This document shows, in pieces, positions 8,455 through 16,737 of a stretch of DNA of 64,000 bases; position 1 is the first letter of the stretch; each line of letters begins with the position of its first letter. The notes below the pieces were generated by a model that searched no databases, had not been told where the DNA came from, and was given only the letters and a program-made list of their open reading frames with translations. The position numbers and the translations under genes were made by a program. The stretch is from Enterococcus haemoperoxidus ATCC BAA-382 (GTDB lineage: Bacteria > Bacillota > Bacilli > Lactobacillales > Enterococcaceae), in assembly GCF_000407165.1 (NCBI RefSeq), contig NZ_KE136479.1:1995464-2059463 (forward strand), written 5' to 3'.

Positions 8455-9120
8455 CTATTCGGTTTTTGTAATTTTTTTAGATATAAAGGTTGTTTCAAAA
8501 ACATCATAATTCGCTTCTTTTAAAATTTTCTCAATTTGTTGGGTTTCACGACTTTCGATTTGAAGCTCAATAATTGTTTCCAGCTCTTTTCGGTTTACGA
8601 CAACTGTTAAAATACTAAAATTATTATCAGCCAATAACTTGGTAATACTCGCTAAAATCCCCTTATGGTCTTCTGGAATACGGAGTTGCACTCTGGTTCC
8701 ACCGTCATTGTAGCCAGTAATTTTTAAAAAAGCATCAAAAATGTCATTATTTGTTATAATTCCCACAAGTTTCTTATTTACATCAACAACAGGTAAAACA
8801 CCAATATTATTTTGGCGCATTTTGAAAATACCATCTTCTAACGATGCTTCTGGCTTAATCGTTTGAACATCTTTTACCATTATATCTGCCACCGTTGTCT
8901 TGTTAAGTAAATAATTAACCTCATAAACACTTAAACTTGTGGCTTTTGATGGTAGTGCTGACTGAATCGTTCCTTCCGTGATCAATCCTATCACTTGCTC
9001 TTTCTTAACTACTGGTAAACGATGAATATTATTTTTTTTCATTAAATCTACAGCGTCAAAGATTTTCATTTCAGGTTGCGCGACGACTAAATTTCTTGTC
9101 ATAAAATCACTTACACTCAT
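8455..9120 (-). CDS. CBS-pair and ACT domain protein (AcuB-like)
   Basis: A 221-aa protein with two CBS domains (about residues 1-60 and 75-135, with the motifs FMTRNLVVAQPEM and IMVKDVQTIKPEA) and a C-terminal ACT domain (about 143-210). CBS pairs usually bind adenosyl ligands and ACT domains bind amino acids. The gene starts 4 bp after livF, using the AGGAGGT within the end of livF, so it is the last gene of the branched-chain amino acid transport operon. It may sense the transported amino acids or energy state. That role is inferred. Confidence 0.82.
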   Translation of the reverse strand: MSVSDFMTRNLVVAQPEMKIFDAVDLMKKNNIHRLPVVKKEQVIGLITEGTIQSALPSKATSLSVYEVNYLLNKTTVADIMVKDVQTIKPEASLEDGIFKMRQNNIGVLPVVDVNKKLVGIITNNDIFDAFLKITGYNDGGTRVQLRIPEDHKGILASITKLLADNNFSILTVVVNRKELETIIELQIESRETQQIEKILKEANYDVFETTFISKKITKTE

Positions 9121-9124
9121 GTTC

Positions 9125-9826
9125 TTAACCTCCTAAGTATGCTTTTTTGACTTCTTCACTTTCCAACAATTCTTTTCCGGGTCCACTTAAAACAACTTCG
9201 CCTGTTTCTAAAACATACCCTCGATCTGCAATCGACAAGGCCATTTTGGCATTTTGTTCAATTAATAAAATTGTTGTTCCTTGCTTATTGATTTCTTGAA
9301 TGATATTAAAGATTTCTTGAATGAAGATTGGTGCCAGTCCCATAGAAGGTTCGTCTAATAGTAGCAATTTGGGTTTGGACATAAGTGCTCTGCCCATCGC
9401 CAACATCTGTTGTTCTCCACCAGATAAGGTTGAAGCATCTTGATTTTTACGTTCTTTTAAAATTGGAAAACGATCAAATATCATATCGTAATCTTTTTTT
9501 AAATCGCTGTCTTTCCGTAAGAATGCGCCCATTTCTAGATTTTCCTGAACAGTCAAGCCAGCAAAAACATGGCGGCCTTCTGGTACTTGACATAGTCCTG
9601 CTGCCACGATTTTTTGCGGAACCATTTTGTGAATTGTTTGCCCTTCAAACGTAATAGTTCCATTAGATGGACGATTCAAACCAGAGATCGTTCTTAAAAT
9701 CGTCGTTTTACCAGCGCCGTTCGCTCCGATAAGTGATACGATTTCTCCTTGTTCTACATTAAAACTTACGTCACGCACTGCTTGGATCACACCATAATGA
9801 ACGGATAAATTTTCGATTGTCAGCAT
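9125..9826 (-). CDS. livF: Branched-chain amino acid ABC transporter ATPase LivF
   Basis: A 233-aa ATPase with Walker A GANGAGKTT (residues 34-42), signature LSGGEQQMLAMGRAL and Walker B LLLLDEPSMGLAP. The length and the LSGGEQQ signature are those of LivF rather than LivG. Its start codon overlaps the livG stop by one base (TAATG). With LivG it powers uptake of leucine, isoleucine and valine through the LivHM pore at the cytoplasmic membrane. Confidence 0.93.
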   Translation of the reverse strand: MLTIENLSVHYGVIQAVRDVSFNVEQGEIVSLIGANGAGKTTILRTISGLNRPSNGTITFEGQTIHKMVPQKIVAAGLCQVPEGRHVFAGLTVQENLEMGAFLRKDSDLKKDYDMIFDRFPILKERKNQDASTLSGGEQQMLAMGRALMSKPKLLLLDEPSMGLAPIFIQEIFNIIQEINKQGTTILLIEQNAKMALSIADRGYVLETGEVVLSGPGKELLESEEVKKAYLGG

Positions 9827-10602
9827 TATAGTTCACCTCCAAGATATGCTTCGATCACACGCGGATCGTTTTTGATTGCCTCTGGTTTTCCTTCAGCAAT
9901 AATTCTACCGTATTCTAAAACATAAATTCTTTGACAGACATCCATAACTAAACTCATATCATGTTCAATCAAAACAATCGTAATTTGAAATTCTTTTTGT
10001 ATTTTTCTGATTAACTGAGTTAAATCTGCTGTCTCTTGTGGATTCATACCTGCAGCTGGTTCATCTAAAAATAGAACTTTTGGTTGTGTCGCTAAAGCAC
10101 GCACAATTTCTAACCGTCTTTGTTCTCCATATGGAAGGTTTTTGGCTAAAGTTTGAACTTTGCCTTCTAAGCCAAAAATCGCAAGAAGTTCGAATACTTT
10201 CTTCTCCATCTCATCTTCTTTTTTATAAAAACTTGGTAATCGTAAAATACTCGAAAGAATTCCTTCTTTATTTTTGCTATTCATTGCAATCAAAACATTG
10301 TCCATCACGGTTAAATCTTTAAACAACCGAATATTTTGAAACGTTCTACTTAAACCCATGTCAGCAATTTTATAAGGTTTCATGCCGTTTAATACTTGTT
10401 CTTTTCCTAAAACATCTAGGGTCACTGTTCCTTCGCTTGGCTCATAAACACCTGTTAACAGATTAAATAAAGTTGTTTTGCCTGCTCCATTTGGACCAAT
10501 TAAACCAATCAGTTCATTCGTTTCTAAAGAAAGATTAACATTTGAAACGGCAGCAAGTCCACCGAAATTTTTAGTTAAATTACTAACGTTCAATAGAGGC
10601 AT
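9826..10602 (-). CDS. livG: Branched-chain amino acid ABC transporter ATPase LivG
   Basis: A 258-aa ATPase with Walker A GPNGAGKTT, the LivG-type signature LPYGEQRRLEIVRAL, and Walker B VLFLDEPAAGMNP. The C-terminal GKPEAIKNDPRVIEAYLGG is typical of the family. The start lies 20 bp inside the 3' end of livM, so the two are translationally coupled. It is the second ATPase of the Liv importer. Confidence 0.93.
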   Translation of the reverse strand: MPLLNVSNLTKNFGGLAAVSNVNLSLETNELIGLIGPNGAGKTTLFNLLTGVYEPSEGTVTLDVLGKEQVLNGMKPYKIADMGLSRTFQNIRLFKDLTVMDNVLIAMNSKNKEGILSSILRLPSFYKKEDEMEKKVFELLAIFGLEGKVQTLAKNLPYGEQRRLEIVRALATQPKVLFLDEPAAGMNPQETADLTQLIRKIQKEFQITIVLIEHDMSLVMDVCQRIYVLEYGRIIAEGKPEAIKNDPRVIEAYLGGEL

Positions 10603-11551
10603 TTGATTTGTCCTCCTTTTTCTTGACTATTTTTTTTACGGAAAATTCCCAGGTTCCAAGTAGTCCGCCTGGTTTGAAAATCATGATGATAATCAAAGCT
10701 AATGCATAGATGATCATTCTAAGTGCACCAGCGTCTTGCAAGAACATATTCAAAATTCCTAGCACAATAGCCGAAATGAAGGTTCCCGTAACACTGCCGA
10801 TTCCACCGAATACCACAATAATTAAAATATCGATTGATTTCATAAAGCCAAAATCTTTTGGTGCAATCGTTTGAACATAGCTTGAGTAAATCGCACCAGC
10901 TACACTTGCTGTAACAGCACCGATGATAAAGGCTGCAACTTTATATTTTGTCGTATTGACACCCATTGACTCAGCAGCAATTTCATCTTCTCGAATCGCC
11001 ATTGTCGCACGTCCTGGACCACTATGAATAAAATTGACAATGATCAATGTTACAATCACCACAAATCCAAAAACAAGCGACCAGTTGACCATCGGAGGGA
11101 TACCAAAGATCCCTGCTGGACCATTCGTTACATCTTTCATATTAATAATAATAATCCGAATAATTTCAGAAATACCTAAAGTTGCAATTGCTAGATAATC
11201 CCCTTTTAATCTCAGAGTTGGAATACCAACAACTAATGCCACGATTCCAGATAAGATAATTCCTAGCAAAATACCACTGAAAAAACCACCCATCGTTGGG
11301 TACTTGACTGACATGATTGCCGCACTATAAGCACCTATCGCCATAAATCCTGCATGTCCTAAAGAAAATTGACCAGAAAAACCGATAATCAAATTCAAGC
11401 CTAACGCCAACATAATATTGATCCCGATCGTAATCAAGGTATATTCAGTGAACGGAGTAATCACACCTGTTACATATAATATGTAAATGAAAGCGTAAGC
11501 TAGTGCAGCAATTAAAAGCCAAACAACGTTATATTTTAAATTCTTTTTCAT
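10583..11551 (-). CDS. livM: Branched-chain amino acid ABC transporter permease LivM
   Basis: A polytopic permease of 322 aa with about nine hydrophobic segments. It includes the LivM/LivH hallmark LGLNLIIGFSGQFSLGHAGF and the coupling-loop region AIREDEIAAESMGVN. The frame opens at a GTG (11560). However, AGGTGGT is spaced for the ATG at 11551, giving MKKNLKYN, so that start is used. It forms the membrane pore together with LivH, whose stop lies 9 bp upstream of this start. Confidence 0.92.
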   Translation of the reverse strand: MKKNLKYNVVWLLIAALAYAFIYILYVTGVITPFTEYTLITIGINIMLALGLNLIIGFSGQFSLGHAGFMAIGAYSAAIMSVKYPTMGGFFSGILLGIILSGIVALVVGIPTLRLKGDYLAIATLGISEIIRIIIINMKDVTNGPAGIFGIPPMVNWSLVFGFVVIVTLIIVNFIHSGPGRATMAIREDEIAAESMGVNTTKYKVAAFIIGAVTASVAGAIYSSYVQTIAPKDFGFMKSIDILIIVVFGGIGSVTGTFISAIVLGILNMFLQDAGALRMIIYALALIIIMIFKPGGLLGTWEFSVKKIVKKKEDKSNASIER

Positions 11552-11560
11552 GCATACCAC

Positions 11561-12439
11561 CTACACTTTCTCTTTGATATTCTTGCCGAGAATTCCAGCA
11601 GGACGAATCAATAAAATAATAATCAACAATGCATAAACCACTGCATCTTTATAATCTGAAAACCCTAATGCTATCGTGATTGTTTCTAACAAACCAATTA
11701 CAAAACCACCAAGCGCTGCGCCAGGTATGATTCCAATCCCACCTAAAACTGCCGCAACAAATGATTTAAGACCTGGGACCACGCCCATCATTGGATCGAT
11801 AGAATTATAATACAGACCAATCAACATACCTGCTGCAGCTGCTAGTGCTGATCCTAAAGCAAATGTAAATGAAATTGTACGATTGACATTGATTCCCATC
11901 AATTGTGCTGCATCTGCATCAACAGAAACCGCCCGCATCGCTTTCCCCATTTTTGTCTTCTTAACGATTAATTGCAAAGCTACCATCAATACTAAAGAAA
12001 TTACTAAAATAAGTACTTGAATATTTGATATTTGAATAAACCCTAATTGATAATTTTTGAATTCAATTGCTTGTGGAAATGATTTTTTTTCAGGTCCTAA
12101 CCAATAAATCATTCCGTTCTGTAGTAAAAATGAAACACCGATTGCTGTGATCAATGCTGCGATTCTTGTTGATTTTCTTAATGGTCGATATGCCAAAAAT
12201 TCAATCACAACTCCAATCACGGCAGCTCCTACCATAGATAAAATCAAAGCTGGAAAAAAGCCTAAACTTAATTTGTTGATAAAAAAATACCCCATAAATC
12301 CACCCAACATATAAATTTCTCCATGAGCAAAGTTGATCAATTTGATAATTCCATAAACCATCGTATACCCTAAAGCTAATAGAGCATAAATACTGCCAAG
12401 AAAAAGCCCATTCACCAATTGTTGGATAACTACTTCCAT
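11561..12439 (-). CDS. livH: Branched-chain amino acid ABC transporter permease LivH
   Basis: A 292-aa permease with about eight membrane segments, the family motif LGYTMVYGIIKLINFAHGEIY, and the coupling loop MRAVSVDADAAQLMGINVN. An in-frame TTG lies at 12454. The ATG at 12439 follows GGAAGTG at proper spacing and is preferred. It follows livJ after a 112-bp gap containing a hairpin, which may lower pore-gene expression relative to the binding protein. Confidence 0.92.
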   Translation of the reverse strand: MEVVIQQLVNGLFLGSIYALLALGYTMVYGIIKLINFAHGEIYMLGGFMGYFFINKLSLGFFPALILSMVGAAVIGVVIEFLAYRPLRKSTRIAALITAIGVSFLLQNGMIYWLGPEKKSFPQAIEFKNYQLGFIQISNIQVLILVISLVLMVALQLIVKKTKMGKAMRAVSVDADAAQLMGINVNRTISFTFALGSALAAAAGMLIGLYYNSIDPMMGVVPGLKSFVAAVLGGIGIIPGAALGGFVIGLLETITIALGFSDYKDAVVYALLIIILLIRPAGILGKNIKEKV

Positions 12440-12485
12440 GTTTATCACTTCCAATATTTTAGTATAATTGCTGTTTGATTAAAGA

Positions 12486-12527
12486 AAAGAAGGTGGACAA
12501 AACACGGAACCTTGTCTCACCCTCTTT
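12486..12527 (-). terminator. Intercistronic hairpin between livJ and livH (attenuating terminator or mRNA stabiliser)
   Basis: AAAGAaGGTGgACAA (12486-12500) pairs imperfectly with TTGTctCACCcTCTTT (12512-12527). There is no long T run after it, so partial termination or 3'-end stabilisation of livJ mRNA is more likely than full termination. Confidence 0.5.
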
Positions 12528-12551
12528 AAGTTTCATATGAATAATTGTATT

Positions 12552-13718
12552 TTAAGGATTTACTGCATCCGCAGATGTTTCTTTTCCTTCTGTCAAACCT
12601 AGTACTACAGCAGATTTTTCAGGATTGTGATCTTTATCCATCGTCATTTTTCCTGTTACGCCGACAAAATCTTTTAATGAAGCTAATCCTTCTGTGATCT
12701 CTTTTGAATCAGCAGAATCTCTATCTTCCATTGCTTGTTTCAACATGTAAACTGAATCGTAACCCAAAGCGTTGAAAGCAGATGGCTGTTTATCATATTT
12801 TTTCTTAAATGCTTCTACAAATGGTTTTACTTTATCTGTTGCAGGGGCTTTTTCTGAGAAATGACCTGTGTAATAAACGTCAGATACATTTTTTGCTCCA
12901 GCGATTTCAACTAATTTTTCATCACCGAATCCGTCAGCACCAAGAATTGGTTTGTCGATACCCATCTCGCGTGCTTGTTTGATGATCAAGCCAGCTTCTG
13001 CATAGTAACCTGGAATGTAGATTGCATCGTAATCCAGGTCTTTGATTTTCGTTAAAATAGCTTGGAAATCTTTGTCTCCCGCTGTAAAGGTTTCTTCTTT
13101 AGCGATTTTACCTTTAAATGTATCTTTAAATGATTTCGTCAGCCCAATTGCGTAATCACTTGAATTGTCACCAATGATCACAACATTTTTAGCTTTTAAG
13201 TTGTCTTGTGCGAAGTTCGCTAAGATGACTCCTTGGAAGGTATCTTGGAAACAAGCTCTGAAAATATACTCTTGCACTTTATCATTTACAACAGTGATGC
13301 TATCATCCGTACCAGAAGGTGTGATTACTGGAACTGCTGCTTTCGTCATATTTGGAATCGTCGCTTTTGTTGCACCTGATGTTGCTGGACCCACTACTGC
13401 AACGACTTTATCTTTTGCCGTTAAGTTGGCTGCTACTGATGTCGCTTCGCCATTTTCAGATTTGTTGTCTTTTTCGATCAATTCTAATTTTTTCCCTAAC
13501 ACGCCACCGGCTTCGTTGATTTCTTCAACCGCTAATGTGATTCCTTCTTTTTCAGCGTTCCCGTACGCCGAAACATCTCCAGAAAGTTCCATGTTCATGC
13601 CAATTTTGATCGTATCGCCTTCAGCCTTATTTCCACCTCCGCTTGCGCCTCCGCCAGCTGTTGGACCGCATGCTGCTAGTAAAAATAGACTAGCAAATAA
13701 AAAGCTAAATTTTTTCAT
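12552..13718 (-). CDS. livJ: Branched-chain amino acid substrate-binding lipoprotein LivJ
   Basis: A 388-aa periplasmic-binding-protein type I (Leu/Ile/Val-binding) protein. It has a lipoprotein signal peptide with lipobox LLAAC (Cys17), followed by a Gly-rich linker and the family start IKIGMNMELSGDVSAYG. It would be lipid-anchored outside the membrane and deliver branched-chain amino acids to LivHMGF. The ribosome binding site is AAGGGGGAAACAAA. It is the first gene of livJHMGF-CBS, behind a long leader carrying three repeat hairpins and a promoter next to a CodY box. Confidence 0.93.
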   Translation of the reverse strand: MKKFSFLFASLFLLAACGPTAGGGASGGGNKAEGDTIKIGMNMELSGDVSAYGNAEKEGITLAVEEINEAGGVLGKKLELIEKDNKSENGEATSVAANLTAKDKVVAVVGPATSGATKATIPNMTKAAVPVITPSGTDDSITVVNDKVQEYIFRACFQDTFQGVILANFAQDNLKAKNVVIIGDNSSDYAIGLTKSFKDTFKGKIAKEETFTAGDKDFQAILTKIKDLDYDAIYIPGYYAEAGLIIKQAREMGIDKPILGADGFGDEKLVEIAGAKNVSDVYYTGHFSEKAPATDKVKPFVEAFKKKYDKQPSAFNALGYDSVYMLKQAMEDRDSADSKEITEGLASLKDFVGVTGKMTMDKDHNPEKSAVVLGLTEGKETSADAVNP

Positions 13719-13734
13719 TTTGTTTCCCCCTTGA

Positions 13735-14106
13735 TTTTAAAGCTTGATGTGTTGATTAGCTCTGACTGGAAAATAAGAAAAACAGAATGTGGTGCTTTTT
13801 GCCACAATCAGTTTTTATCCTTTTTCCAAAGAGCTAACACAAAAAGCTAGATGATTTTAAAGCTGATTGTGTTGGTCAGCTCTGACTGGAAAATAGGAAA
13901 AACAGAATGTGGTGCTTTTTGCCACAATCAGTTTTTATCTTTTTCCCGAAGAGCTAACACAAAAAGCTAGATGATTTTAAAGCTGATTGTGTTGGTCAGC
14001 TCTGACTGGAAAATAGGAAAAACAGAATGTGGTGCTTTTTGCCACAATCAGTTTTTATCTTTTTCCCGAAGAGCTAACACAAAAAGCTAGATGATTTTAA
14101 AGCTGA
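13735..14106 (-). repeat. Three tandem 120-bp copies of a structured hairpin element in the livJ leader
   Basis: The copies are 13741-13860, 13861-13980 and 13981-14100. Copies 2 and 3 are identical over all 120 bp, and copy 1 differs at about nine positions. Each folds into a long hairpin (13748-13841, 13868-13961, 13988-14081). The base is TGTGTT/AACACA plus AGCTC/GAGCT, the arms are A-rich and T-rich, and the apical stem TGTGGT/GCCACA closes a GCTTTTT loop (plus-strand reading). The array lies between the livJ promoter (about 14170-14197) and livJ, so it should be transcribed. A covarying fourth copy is at 16533-16628. This could be a mobile palindromic repeat, a processing site or a regulatory RNA. 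Confidence 0.9.
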
Positions 14107-14168
14107 ATAAATTCGTAAAGCCAGATAATTTTCTTCGCATATATAATTATTAAAGAAGTATGTATACA

Positions 14169-14197
14169 AATATAATCAATAACGAAAGAAATGTCAA
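14169..14197 (-). promoter_or_regulatory. Promoter of the liv operon
   Basis: On the minus strand TTGACA (14192-14197) is followed after 17 bp by TATATT (14169-14174). The -35 matches consensus and the spacing is ideal. Transcription would start near 14162, giving a leader of about 444 nt before livJ. Confidence 0.75.
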
Positions 14198-14199
14198 CG

Positions 14200-14214
14200 A
14201 ATTTTCAGAAAATT
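14200..14214. promoter_or_regulatory. CodY box
   Basis: AATTTTCAGAAAATT matches the published CodY consensus AATTTTCWGAAAATT at all 15 positions. It ends 2 bp upstream of the liv -35 hexamer. CodY senses branched-chain amino acids and GTP, so control of a branched-chain amino acid importer fits well. Confidence 0.85.
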
Positions 14215-14281
14215 TCTATAATTCAAATTATTAAGATTCGTCCGTTACTTAGAATCCAAGATTTTACTCTCTCTTTTTCGT

Positions 14282-14320
14282 AAAAAAAACGTCTCCTTGC
14301 AGTCAGCAATTCGACGTTTT
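14282..14320 (-). terminator. Terminator of the yidD-ROK kinase unit
   Basis: Stem AAAACGTC (14286-14293) with GACGTTTT (14313-14320), followed by a T run on the minus strand. Confidence 0.75.
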
Positions 14321-14328
14321 CGATTCGA

Positions 14329-15207
14329 TTATTCGTTATTCTTTTGGATCGTGATAAAATTAGCGGCTGCTCCAATCAGATTGGCATCATTTTCGTATTT
14401 GCAGGTGACGATTTGCGGGATAAAATCATTTAATTCAAAATGCGCTAGTTTTTCTTTCATTCGACGATTGATTTCATCTAACAATCCTTCTTTAGCAGAA
14501 ACACCGCCGCCCAAAACAATCATTTCTGGATCAAGTGAAAATTGAATACTAAACAGACCTTGGGTTAAGTACTCATAAAATAGATTGACTTCTTCTTTGG
14601 CCAATTCATCCCCATTTTCCGCTAAACGAAAAACATCTTCTCCAGTAAAGGTTTCTTTCTCTACGCCTTTTCGTTCGCAATAACTCCACGCCATTTGTAC
14701 CGCAGTTCCCAACTTACTAAAGGTTTCCCCTTCACTTAGGTACATCAAACCAAATTCGCCGCCATAAAGATGGGCGCCTTTTGCGATTTGCCCATTATGA
14801 AAAATTGCCCCACCGATTCCAGTACCAACAACAACAAAAGCGACTTCTTTTTTCCCTTTTGCTGCTCCTTCATAAATTTCAGCCATCCCAGCACAATTTG
14901 CATCGTTTTCAATTGCAACAGGTAGGTTAAATAATTCTTCCAGTTCTTTAAAAATGTTAAAGCGGTGGATATACGGAATTGCTGAAATACCATTGATCAT
15001 TTGTTTTTCAACATCCACCACACCTGGCGCACTGAATGCTACACCTTCAAACTCTTGCTCCATTCCTAGAAATACAGCTAATAAGGACGCTTTCATTTCT
15101 TCCCATGTTTTAGGAGTAGTGAATTTCCCTTTGTCGGTCATTTCTTGTCCGTTCCAAACCCCATATTTTACTGCTGAACCACCAAAATCAAATGCCAAAA
15201 TCGCCAT
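14329..15207 (-). CDS. ROK family sugar kinase
   Basis: A 292-aa protein with the ROK phosphate-binding start LAFDFGGSAVKYGVW, the catalytic region IENDANCAG (Asp is the likely base) and the second phosphate loop VVVGTGIGGAIF. Members phosphorylate a hexose or amino sugar with ATP. The zinc motif CXCGXXGCXE of many ROK kinases is absent; HLYGGEFGLMYL lies at the equivalent site. This resembles the zinc-free glucoside-kinase-like members. The substrate is unknown. It lies 19 bp downstream of yidD, so the two are probably one transcript. Confidence 0.85.
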   Translation of the reverse strand: MAILAFDFGGSAVKYGVWNGQEMTDKGKFTTPKTWEEMKASLLAVFLGMEQEFEGVAFSAPGVVDVEKQMINGISAIPYIHRFNIFKELEELFNLPVAIENDANCAGMAEIYEGAAKGKKEVAFVVVGTGIGGAIFHNGQIAKGAHLYGGEFGLMYLSEGETFSKLGTAVQMAWSYCERKGVEKETFTGEDVFRLAENGDELAKEEVNLFYEYLTQGLFSIQFSLDPEMIVLGGGVSAKEGLLDEINRRMKEKLAHFELNDFIPQIVTCKYENDANLIGAAANFITIQKNNE

Positions 15208-15226
15208 ATTTGCTGCCCGCCTTCAT

Positions 15227-15517
15227 CTATTTATTGTGTTTGTTTCTTCTATAATTATAGGGACCATGATATTCTTGGTCCGGATTTCTTTTTAAGCTAA
15301 ATTTCAACGGTACATAATCGATTCCGCCTTTGGTCAACGGATGACATCTTAAAAATCTCGCTGTTCCCATCGTTATGCCTTTAATACTGCCATGTGTTTG
15401 AATCGCATCGATCATATATTGTGAACACGTTGGGTGATAGCGGCAACTAGCTGGAAGCCCTGGTGAAATGAATCGCTGATACCCACGAACCATTCCAATA
15501 AAAATATTTCTTGCCAT
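15227..15517 (-). CDS. yidD: Membrane protein insertion efficiency factor YidD
   Basis: A 96-aa protein with the family core [20 protein letters not shown], where the Cys residues and PTCS are conserved, and the later motif [16 protein letters not shown]. It is thought to assist YidC-dependent insertion of membrane proteins. The frame opens at 15574, but family members start at MARNI-like sequences, and AGAGGGACGAA lies before the ATG at 15517, so that start is used. Confidence 0.92.
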   Translation of the reverse strand: MARNIFIGMVRGYQRFISPGLPASCRYHPTCSQYMIDAIQTHGSIKGITMGTARFLRCHPLTKGGIDYVPLKFSLKRNPDQEYHGPYNYRRNKHNK

Positions 15518-15726
15518 TTCGTCCCTCTTTTCTCTATCCGAAAAAACTATACCTTGTTTTATAATCGAATGCAAGCTTACAAATTTAAAGTAAAAACATT
15601 TTTATAAAAATTAGTAATGGTTGAAAAAGAAAACTATTCAAATTTCTAAAAGGATGCTAAACTAGAGAAAAGTAGTTGTACAAAACAACTTCCACACAAT
15701 CTAAATCGAAATGGAGCTTATCAACG

Positions 15727-15876
15727 ATGGGTTTGAAATTTGAAAGTACAAATGACTTAGATAAATTATTCGATTCTTTTGCACTAGATCCTAAGAAAGT
15801 AGAAATGCCAAAAGAAGAACTAGAAAAACAAGCAGCAAAAGCACAACAAAAAGAAGCGAAGAAAAAAGAAAAATAA
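15727..15876 (+). CDS. Small charged protein (SPJ_0845-like)
   Basis: A 49-aa protein beginning MGLKFESTNDLDKLFDSFA and ending in a Lys/Glu-rich tail (KQAAKAQQKEAKKKEK), predicted as a charged helix. It resembles short uncharacterised lactic acid bacterial proteins starting MGLKF/MGLTF. The open frame extends upstream to 15676, but GGAG lies 10 nt before the ATG at 15727. It is convergent with ysxC and shares its terminator. Function unknown. Confidence 0.65.
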   Translation: MGLKFESTNDLDKLFDSFALDPKKVEMPKEELEKQAAKAQQKEAKKKEK

Positions 15877-15920
15877 AAAAATAGTGTTGACGTCTGTAAA
15901 AAGAGGTCAACACTATTTTC
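15877..15920. terminator. Bidirectional terminator
   Basis: ATAGTGTTGAC (15881-15891) pairs with GTCAACACTAT (15906-15916), with A runs before and T runs after. It serves the small plus-strand gene and ysxC. Confidence 0.85.
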
Positions 15921-15922
15921 TA

Positions 15923-16504
15923 TTATAAATACTTCTCAATGGCTTGCCATGCTTCTTCTTTACCTTCTTTGGTTTGCGAAGAGAACAGAATAAAATCATC
16001 TGATTTATCAAAGTTTAGTGCTTTTTTGATCACACTCTCATGTTTGTTCCATTTACCACGAGGGATTTTATCTTTTTTCGTTGCCACAACGATTACTGGA
16101 ATATCATAGTATTTTAAAAACTCATACATTTGAATATCTTCTTGTGTTGGTGCATGACGCAAATCAACTAACGAAACAACTGCTTTTAGTTGTTCTCTTG
16201 TTGTCATGTAGGTTTCGATCATCTCGCCCCATTTAGCTCGTTCTGTCTTCGACACTTTGGCATAACCATAGCCAGGGACATCGACAAAATGCAAGGCGTC
16301 TTCAATTAGGTAAAAATTTAATGTTTGTGTCTTACCTGGTTTTCCAGAAGTTCTAGCTAAATTTTTACGGTTGATCAACGTATTGATAAAGGATGATTTT
16401 CCGACATTTGAGCGACCTGCTAAAGCAATTTCTGGAAGTTCTGTTTCCGGATACTGCTTAGGTGAAACTGCACTAATAATAATTTCTGCGTTATGAACAT
16501 TCAT
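15923..16504 (-). CDS. ysxC: Ribosome biogenesis GTPase YsxC/EngB
   Basis: A 193-aa GTPase with G1 GRSNVGKS, G3 DVPGYG, G4 TKKD and G5 SSQTKEG, of exact family length. It acts in assembly of the large ribosomal subunit. It lies downstream of clpX, as in many Firmicutes, but clpX has its own terminator and a repeat hairpin separates the two. AAGGAGGTTCAATT precedes the ATG. Confidence 0.95.
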   Translation of the reverse strand: MNVHNAEIIISAVSPKQYPETELPEIALAGRSNVGKSSFINTLINRKNLARTSGKPGKTQTLNFYLIEDALHFVDVPGYGYAKVSKTERAKWGEMIETYMTTREQLKAVVSLVDLRHAPTQEDIQMYEFLKYYDIPVIVVATKKDKIPRGKWNKHESVIKKALNFDKSDDFILFSSQTKEGKEEAWQAIEKYL

Positions 16505-16532
16505 AATTGAACCTCCTTCGTTTAAAAGCGGA

Positions 16533-16628
16533 ACAAGCCGTTTAGCTCTGACAGAAAAATAGGAAAATAGGAATAAGGTGCTTTTTACCTTATTCCTATT
16601 TTATCTTTTTTCCGAAGAGCTGGCTTGT
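16533..16628 (-). repeat. Fourth, diverged copy of the hairpin element, upstream of ysxC
   Basis: It has the same architecture as the liv leader repeats. The base is ACAAGCC (16533-16539) with GGCTTGT (16622-16628), then AGCTC/GAGCT, A-rich and T-rich arms, and an apical 16-bp perfect stem (16564-16579 with 16587-16602) around the same GCTTTTT loop. The stem sequences differ from the liv copies while pairing is kept. The downstream flank to about 16675 (AGCTAGATAA, AAAGCTGA, TCG-AAAGC) is also shared with 14082-14130. Confidence 0.85.
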
Positions 16629-16697
16629 ACAGCTAGATAAGTTACAAAGCTGAACGAACTCGCAAAGCTAAATAACGTTGTTGTATCAAAATCAGTA

Positions 16698-16726
16698 AAA
16701 AAGTAGAGACGCATCTCTACTTTTTA
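16698..16726. terminator. Terminator of clpX
   Basis: AAAAAGTAGAGA-cgca-TCTCTACTTTTT, a strong short hairpin with A and T runs on either side, lies 12 bp after the clpX stop. Confidence 0.85.
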
Positions 16727-16737
16727 GTCTTTTAGCC

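Noticed and set aside
13165-13734. 189-codon plus-strand frame opposite livJ
   Set aside because: Antisense shadow of a conserved gene; no ribosome binding site or family match.
13735-14106. CRISPR array
   Set aside because: The 120-bp units are fully repeated, without variable spacers, and no cas genes are nearby.
14313-14545. 82-codon plus-strand frame opposite the ROK kinase
   Set aside because: Shadow frame over a conserved gene and its terminator.
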